Origin: an uncultured Clostridia bacterium
GTDB lineage: Bacteria > Bacillota > Clostridia > Oscillospirales > Ruminococcaceae
Assembly: GCA_944386045.1 (NCBI GenBank)
Contig: CALWZO010000053.1
Span: forward strand, 33,725 to 97,724
Reading direction: 5' to 3'
Length of the DNA stretch: 64,000 nucleotides
Shown in pieces: positions 60,239 to 64,000 of the stretch (position 1 is the stretch's first letter; each line of letters begins with the position of its first letter). The notes beneath the pieces are model-generated. The model saw nothing but the letters and a program-made list of their open reading frames with translations. It did no database searches and had not been told where the DNA came from. A program made the position numbers and the translations under genes.

Positions 60239-61768
60239 ATGTCACAGGAATTGGTAATAATAGTTGATTTCGGCGGACAGTACAATCAGCTTATCGCCCG
60301 CAGGGTGCGTGAAGCAAATGTTTACTGCGAAGTTGTCAACTATAAAAAAGCACTTCAGGTTGCAAAGGAAAAGCAGCCCAAAGGTATCATTTTCACAGGC
60401 GGTCCGAACAGCGTTTACGAGGAGGGAGCCCCTCAGATAGAAAAAGAAATATTTGAACTGGGCATTCCTGTTCTGGGTATCTGCTACGGTGCTCAGCTGA
60501 TGGCTAAAACACTGGGCGGCCAGGTGGAAACACAGGAAAAAAGAGAATATGGCAAAGTGATGATAAAATCTCAGAACCATGGTGTTCTTACATCCATGTT
60601 TGATGAGGAAAACTGCTGGATGAGCCATACAGACCAGATTACAAAAATGCCCGAAGGTTTTGTTGTTACTGCTTCTTCTTCAACATGCCCCTATGCTGCA
60701 ATGGAAGCCGAAGACAGAAACCTGTATGCCGTTCAGTTCCATCCTGAAGTTGAGCACACACCTTTTGGCAAACAGCTGATACATGATTTCCTTGTGAAGG
60801 TCTGCGGTTGCAGTCAGGACTGGAACAGCAAAAACTTTATAGACGAACAGATCAAAATGATAAAGGATACTGTCGGTGACAAAAAGGTGCTGTGTGCCCT
60901 TTCCGGCGGTGTTGACTCTACAGTTGCCGCTGTCCTGACACACAAAGCCATAGGCGATAACCTGACATGTATCTTTGTTGACCACGGCCTTATGCGCAAA
61001 AACGAAGGCGACATGGTTATGGATACCTTGCAGAAAGAATTCAGCATGAAGGTAATCCGTGTAAACGCAAAAGACAGATTTTTTGCCAAACTGAAAGGCG
61101 TTACAGAGCCGGAAGCAAAAAGAAAGATTATCGGCGAAGAATTTATCAGGGTATTTGATGCCGAGGCTGAAAAACTGGGCAAGCAGGATTTTCTGCTCCA
61201 GGGTACAATTTATCCTGATGTTATCGAATCCGGTACAGATACTGCCGAAGTAATAAAAAGCCATCACAATGTAGGCGGCCTGCCGGAAGATGTTCAGTTC
61301 CAGCTGCTGGAACCCCTGCGCAACCTGTTCAAGGACGAGGTCAGAAAAGTAGGGTCTGCCCTGGGTCTGCCTTACCATGTTGTTCATCGTCAGCCGTTCC
61401 CGGGCCCCGGTCTTGCCATAAGAACATTGGGCGAAATCACCGATGAAAAGGTTGAAATAGTAAGGGAAAGCGACGCTATACTGCGTGAAGAAATTGCCAA
61501 AGCCGGCCTTGACGGCACCATCTGGCAGTACTTCACAGTCCTGCCCAACATCAGAAGTGTTGGTGTAATGGGCGACGGCAGAACATACGCCCATGTGGTT
61601 GCAATCCGTGCTGTAACTTCCAGCGACGGTATGACCAGCGACTGGGCAAAAATCCCGTACGAAGTGCTGGAAAAAATCAGCTCCAGAATTGTAAACGAGG
61701 TAAAAGGTGTATCCAGAATCGTCTACGATGTCACCACCAAACCCCCGGCAACAATAGAGTGGGAGTGA
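60239..61768 (+). CDS. guaA: GMP synthase (glutamine-hydrolysing)
   Basis: 509 residues. The N-terminal class-I amidotransferase has the nucleophile in [10 protein letters not shown] and the His/Glu pair in [10 protein letters not shown]. The PP-loop ATPase is [12 protein letters not shown] near residue 225, and the dimerisation domain ends in [11 protein letters not shown]. It converts XMP to GMP. The 3' end of guaA is a known integration target of tyrosine-integrase elements, and here the gene is followed by an element with an integrase. The start is ATG 60239 with AAGGAG seven bases upstream. Confidence 0.98.
   Translation: MSQELVIIVDFGGQYNQLIARRVREANVYCEVVNYKKALQVAKEKQPKGIIFTGGPNSVYEEGAPQIEKEIFELGIPVLGICYGAQLMAKTLGGQVETQEKREYGKVMIKSQNHGVLTSMFDEENCWMSHTDQITKMPEGFVVTASSSTCPYAAMEAEDRNLYAVQFHPEVEHTPFGKQLIHDFLVKVCGCSQDWNSKNFIDEQIKMIKDTVGDKKVLCALSGGVDSTVAAVLTHKAIGDNLTCIFVDHGLMRKNEGDMVMDTLQKEFSMKVIRVNAKDRFFAKLKGVTEPEAKRKIIGEEFIRVFDAEAEKLGKQDFLLQGTIYPDVIESGTDTAEVIKSHHNVGGLPEDVQFQLLEPLRNLFKDEVRKVGSALGLPYHVVHRQPFPGPGLAIRTLGEITDEKVEIVRESDAILREEIAKAGLDGTIWQYFTVLPNIRSVGVMGDGRTYAHVVAIRAVTSSDGMTSDWAKIPYEVLEKISSRIVNEVKGVSRIVYDVTTKPPATIEWE
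61744..61768. other. Candidate attachment-site core at the guaA 3' end
   Basis: The last codons of guaA are the usual crossover segment for elements that insert in this gene. The matching repeat would lie beyond the right edge of the window, so this is an inference from position and from the integrase at 63957. Confidence 0.35.
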
Positions 61769-61780
61769 TCCCACAGGTAT

Positions 61781-61808
61781 AAAAAGCCCAGTCATCACCG
61801 GACTTTTT
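61781..61808 (+). terminator. Weak terminator after guaA
   Basis: AAAAAGCCC / GGACTTTTT stem with one mismatch. Confidence 0.45.
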
Positions 61809-61826
61809 AAGGATTTGAGCCATTCG

Positions 61827-61844
61827 TGGCAACGAAATGGCAAC
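61827..61844. repeat. TGGCAAC direct repeat, possible integrase arm sites
   Basis: TGGCAAC at 61827-61833 and again at 61838-61844, 11 bases apart, just inside the proposed element. Short direct repeats near the end of an element are typical of arm-type integrase sites. Confidence 0.4.
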
Positions 61845-61865
61845 AAAATTTCATTATTCAACAAT

Positions 61866-61906
61866 AAAGAGCTAACTGATTTTGATTAAGTCAGTTAGCT
61901 CTTTTT
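61866..61906. terminator. Strong terminator at the left end of the element
   Basis: AGAGCTAACTGA / TCAGTTAGCTCT stem with A and T runs on both sides, so it works for guaA and for the converging element gene. Confidence 0.8.
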
Positions 61907-61929
61907 GTTTATTCCTTTATTCACACATC

Positions 61930-62868
61930 TTATACATCGCAAGATTTAATATATGCCATAGTCGAAATAGCATTGAATAGTTTCAAGCAGTCTACACCAT
62001 CATCGATTCTATTTGTTCGACCATGTTCAATCCAATGACGATTCATACATGATGGTTCATCCTGTGAAAAATCACTTTTATTGTAGAGAACCCTTGTAAA
62101 TTCATACATTGAAAGCCAACACAAGCTTTTAATGTTGTTTCCGGCAGCTCTTTCTGCTTTAGCTTTTGAATCACAAACATGCATTACACGTACATCACAA
62201 GGATTTGCATTGAATTCTGATATCATGCCTTCTAAAACACTCACAAGTGCGGTTCGGCAAATAGTAAACTGGTTGCTGTTATAGGCATTAAAGCATTCTT
62301 CAAATGTTTGTTGTTGAGCACCCGCCGGTAACATTTTCTTCGCTTGCCTATATATGTAACGAAGCTCTCTTCCGGAATAGTAGTTTTTGTAGAAGGAATT
62401 TATGCTTTCATCACTACCAATATGAATCTTTAGTTCATCAAATCTTCTTATATCGATATTTAATGGGATGGTCCATCCGCTGCCAGCAACAGTTTCAATA
62501 AGGCTTTGATATTGTTCAGTTAAAATATCCAAGGGGTTTACCAATTCATCACTGGGCTCGCCTTCGTATTTGTAAAATGGGAGATCACGATTGTTACAAA
62601 AAATATCGTGGGCTCTTTGCTGAAAAAATCTTTTTCTGGCTGCCGGTGGAAGTTTTTTAACCTTTTCCATTTCGAGATCAGCTGCTTTTTTACTGAATTC
62701 ATCAAAAATTCTACTTGCTTCTGATTCGGAAATAGAAAAATGTGTTGCAGTTTTGGATAGAGCAATGCTGTCATGTTTAGATGGGAAATATCCTCCATCT
62801 TGTGTTTCCAGATCTTCGAATACCTTCAAATAATATTCGTAAATTTTACTTTCTTCTATTGTTGCCAT
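61930..62868 (-). CDS. Unidentified 312-residue protein with a HEPN-like motif
   Basis: I do not recognise a named family. The first about 110 residues are charged and helical. The middle (about 110-190) contains IDIRRFDELKIHIG. The C-terminal part (about 205-312) is helical and holds MNRHWIEHGRTNR with R277-H-x3-H282, which fits the R-x4-6-H pattern of HEPN ribonucleases and also of many proteins ending in an N-R-H-x-I-x-H-G motif. It starts at ATG 62868, five bases after the XRE gene, whose last codons (GAGGAG) provide the ribosome site, so the two are coupled. A defence or toxin role is possible but only inferred. Confidence 0.7.
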   Translation of the reverse strand: MATIEESKIYEYYLKVFEDLETQDGGYFPSKHDSIALSKTATHFSISESEASRIFDEFSKKAADLEMEKVKKLPPAARKRFFQQRAHDIFCNNRDLPFYKYEGEPSDELVNPLDILTEQYQSLIETVAGSGWTIPLNIDIRRFDELKIHIGSDESINSFYKNYYSGRELRYIYRQAKKMLPAGAQQQTFEECFNAYNSNQFTICRTALVSVLEGMISEFNANPCDVRVMHVCDSKAKAERAAGNNIKSLCWLSMYEFTRVLYNKSDFSQDEPSCMNRHWIEHGRTNRIDDGVDCLKLFNAISTMAYIKSCDV

Positions 62869-62873
62869 CTTTC

Positions 62874-63377
62874 TTACTCCTCTAAGTTATCGAAAAAATC
62901 CTGCGGAGGAACTTTCACCCAACGCTGAGTGGTATCAAATTCGGGATAGCGATAACGCCAGCGGTCGTATTCATCCTGCGTGATCTCACCTGCTTTGAGC
63001 ATGGCAGCAGCCAGTCTCCAAGCACACAGCATTTCGTGAAGCTGTGCGGCATCCTTGTTCTTGCGTACATCGACCTTCAAGCAGACTTCCCCATCAGCTT
63101 CGTCGATATGGAGTCCGTATCTGTCCTCCAAGGTGAACAGCGTGTGCATCAGGCCGATATAGGAATCAATGTCCGGTACGGCAAGAGCCTGCGGAGATAC
63201 GTCAAGAGTATCAGCCAACGCTGCGGTCAAGTCCGTTTTAGGAGTTCTTGTTCCTGTTTCATACTGAGCAAGACGAACATCGGCAGACTTCTCTGGGAAG
63301 CCCACCTGCATACCAAGATATTTCTGAGTCATACCACGCATATTGCGAAAAAAGTTGATTCTTTCGCCAATAGCCAT
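62874..63377 (-). CDS. XRE-family regulator of the mobile element
   Basis: 167 residues. The N-terminal 65 form a Cro/CI-type helix-turn-helix (GERINFFRNMRGMTQKYLGM, RLAQYETGTRTPK). The remaining about 100 residues form a conserved tail with DEYDRWRYRYPEFD, of the type seen in regulators at the ends of clostridial integrative elements. ATG 63377 is chosen because GGAG lies about nine bases upstream. Its stop is five bases from the next gene. It is divergent from the excisionase-integrase genes, and repeats in the gap (63425-63533) are likely operators. Confidence 0.85.
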   Translation of the reverse strand: MAIGERINFFRNMRGMTQKYLGMQVGFPEKSADVRLAQYETGTRTPKTDLTAALADTLDVSPQALAVPDIDSYIGLMHTLFTLEDRYGLHIDEADGEVCLKVDVRKNKDAAQLHEMLCAWRLAAAMLKAGEITQDEYDRWRYRYPEFDTTQRWVKVPPQDFFDNLEE

Positions 63378-63424
63378 AATCATTCTCTCCTGTCATATAT
63401 GTCTTGTTTTCAGTATTATAGCAT

Positions 63425-63533
63425 ATTTGTTTAGTGTAGTCAAGCTATATTAAATAAATTTGTTTAATATTTTTCTGCAAACCTCTTGACATAAACATAA
63501 ATGTTTAGTATAATGATGGTGAAGCTAAACAAA
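63425..63533. promoter_or_regulatory. Divergent control region with repeated TTTGTTTAG motifs
   Basis: Motif copies: TTTGTTTAG (63426-63434), TTTGTTTAA (63459-63467), ATGTTTAG (63501-63508) and the inverted CTAAACAAA (63525-63533). One lies inside the promoter spacer below. They are probably binding sites of the XRE regulator. Confidence 0.55.
63486..63514 (+). promoter_or_regulatory. Consensus promoter of the excisionase-integrase genes
   Basis: TTGACA (63486-63491), 17 bases, TATAAT (63509-63514), an exact sigma-A consensus. The leader to 63624 is about 105 bases. Confidence 0.8.
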
Positions 63534-63623
63534 TAAGCTTAACAACTTAATAACGACATGATAATAATCGCTCGGGCAAATCGGAGGCGACAAGGAAGTA
63601 TCCGACACGAAATAAGGATTATT

Positions 63624-63764
63624 ATGTCAAAATCTCAGAGAGAAAATCAATGGGAATCAGTGAAAGGGGTGATTAACAAAGCAAAACCAACACAACTGAA
63701 TAACAGCCGCAGGAAACCGTCAGTCAACCGCAGATCAACAAATCACAGGAGGTACGCTTATTGA
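63624..63764 (+). CDS. Small basic protein upstream of the excisionase
   Basis: 46 residues, very rich in Arg, Lys, Asn and Ser (MSKSQRENQWESVKGVINKA at the start), with no recognised family. The start is ATG 63624 with AAGGA six bases upstream. Its stop overlaps the TTG start of the next gene (TTGA, 63761-63764), which supports it being translated, at least as a leader that couples the excisionase. It could also be a non-functional leader frame. Confidence 0.5.
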   Translation: MSKSQRENQWESVKGVINKAKPTQLNNSRRKPSVNRRSTNHRRYAY

Positions 63765-63952
63765 ACGAAAACAACTTTATGAGAGTCGAGGACGTGGCAA
63801 AGGAACTTGGGATTTCTATCTCCCACTCCTACAAAGTCATGCAGCAGCTCAATAAGGAGCTGAAGGAAAAAGGGTATATGACCATCGCAGGAAGGGTCAA
63901 CCGCAAATATTTTATGGAAAAGTTCTGCTACAACGGAACGGAAAGGAAGTGA
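63761..63952 (+). CDS. Excisionase-like helix-turn-helix protein
   Basis: 63 residues with a MerR/Xis-like helix-turn-helix: MRVEDVAKELGISISHSYKV, followed by KELKEKGYMTIAGRVNRKYF. Small proteins with this pattern sit directly before tyrosine integrases in clostridial elements and act as directionality factors or transcription regulators. The start is TTG 63761 with AGGAGG seven bases upstream. The integrase start follows four bases after the stop. Confidence 0.8.
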   Translation: MNENNFMRVEDVAKELGISISHSYKVMQQLNKELKEKGYMTIAGRVNRKYFMEKFCYNGTERK

Positions 63953-63956
63953 TCAA

Positions 63957-64000
63957 ATGGCAGTTTATAAAGAAGAAAAAACAGGCACTTGGCGAGTGAT
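63957..64000 (+). CDS. Tyrosine integrase, N-terminal fragment cut by the window edge
   Basis: Only 14 codons are visible: MAVYKEEKTGTWRV. This matches the arm-binding N-terminus common to Tn916-like and phage tyrosine integrases, which open with M-A-V-Y-K-D-x-K-x-x-T-W. The ATG at 63957 has AAGGAAG eight bases upstream. The catalytic domain lies outside the window, so the family call rests on the first residues and on the excisionase-like neighbour. Confidence 0.65.
   Translation, partial: MAVYKEEKTGTWRV

Noticed and set aside
60680..61864. 394-codon minus-strand frame over guaA
   Set aside because: It is antisense to guaA, with no family motif and no start signal.

Overview
The window looks like the chromosome of a low-to-mid GC Gram-positive anaerobe of the Bacillota, class Clostridia, probably near Oscillospirales. 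Supporting signs are the FtsEX/M23 division cluster, a glgB-glgC-glgD-glgA operon with the clostridial GlgD paralogue, a dgt-dnaG-rpoD operon, the rpoB-rpoC-rpsL-rpsG-fusA-tuf run, purine-rich Shine-Dalgarno sites, frequent TTG and GTG starts, and Ser-rich linkers in exported proteins. The taxon is an inference from gene content. No rRNA or tRNA gene was seen.

Layout. 1-5.8 kb: end of a pseudouridine synthase, a CdaR/PucR-type regulator, then ftsE-ftsX, an EnvC-like M23 hydrolase and a C-terminal-processing-protease homologue that has lost its catalytic serine. 5.8-11.2 kb: a divergent XRE repressor / zinc-ribbon protein pair with twin operators, glycerate kinase, an M20 amidohydrolase and formate-THF ligase. 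11.4-19.2 kb: a NifS-like desulfurase with ThiI, a very long CinA fusion protein, threonine aldolase and two nitroreductases. 19.3-26.4 kb: a small membrane protein, rnpB, a TM2 protein, an RluA-family synthase, an M23/LysM/G5 cell-wall protein, murA, a YycJ-type hydrolase and rlmH. 26.6-29.8 kb: an old-yellow-enzyme oxidoreductase, a CcdA/TlpA thiol-redox pair and a PHP phosphatase. 29.9-35.6 kb: glycogen synthesis. 35.7-45.9 kb: a flavin-binding protein, a lipoprotein, a YifB/ComM ATPase, a phosphosugar mutase, rpmE, YigZ, then dgt-dnaG-rpoD and an Rrf2 regulator. 46-58.4 kb: RNA polymerase beta and beta', S12, S7, EF-G and EF-Tu. 58.7-61.8 kb: guaB-guaA. 61.8-64 kb: the left part of an integrated mobile element next to the 3' end of guaA, carrying an XRE regulator, an unidentified 312-residue protein with a HEPN-like motif, an excisionase-like protein and the first codons of a tyrosine integrase.

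The most unusual items are: (1) a single 1073-codon reading frame joining CinA to a transmembrane segment, a sortase-B-like domain without catalytic residues, a long Ser-rich linker and a SpoIID/LytB domain; (2) a pseudo-S41 protease in the FtsEX operon; (3) the guaA-linked element with its XRE + HEPN-like cargo; (4) an rpoB operon that lacks rplJ-rplL upstream and instead has two overlapping consensus promoters and a 300-base structured leader. Function assignments rest on motif recognition by eye. No database search was run.
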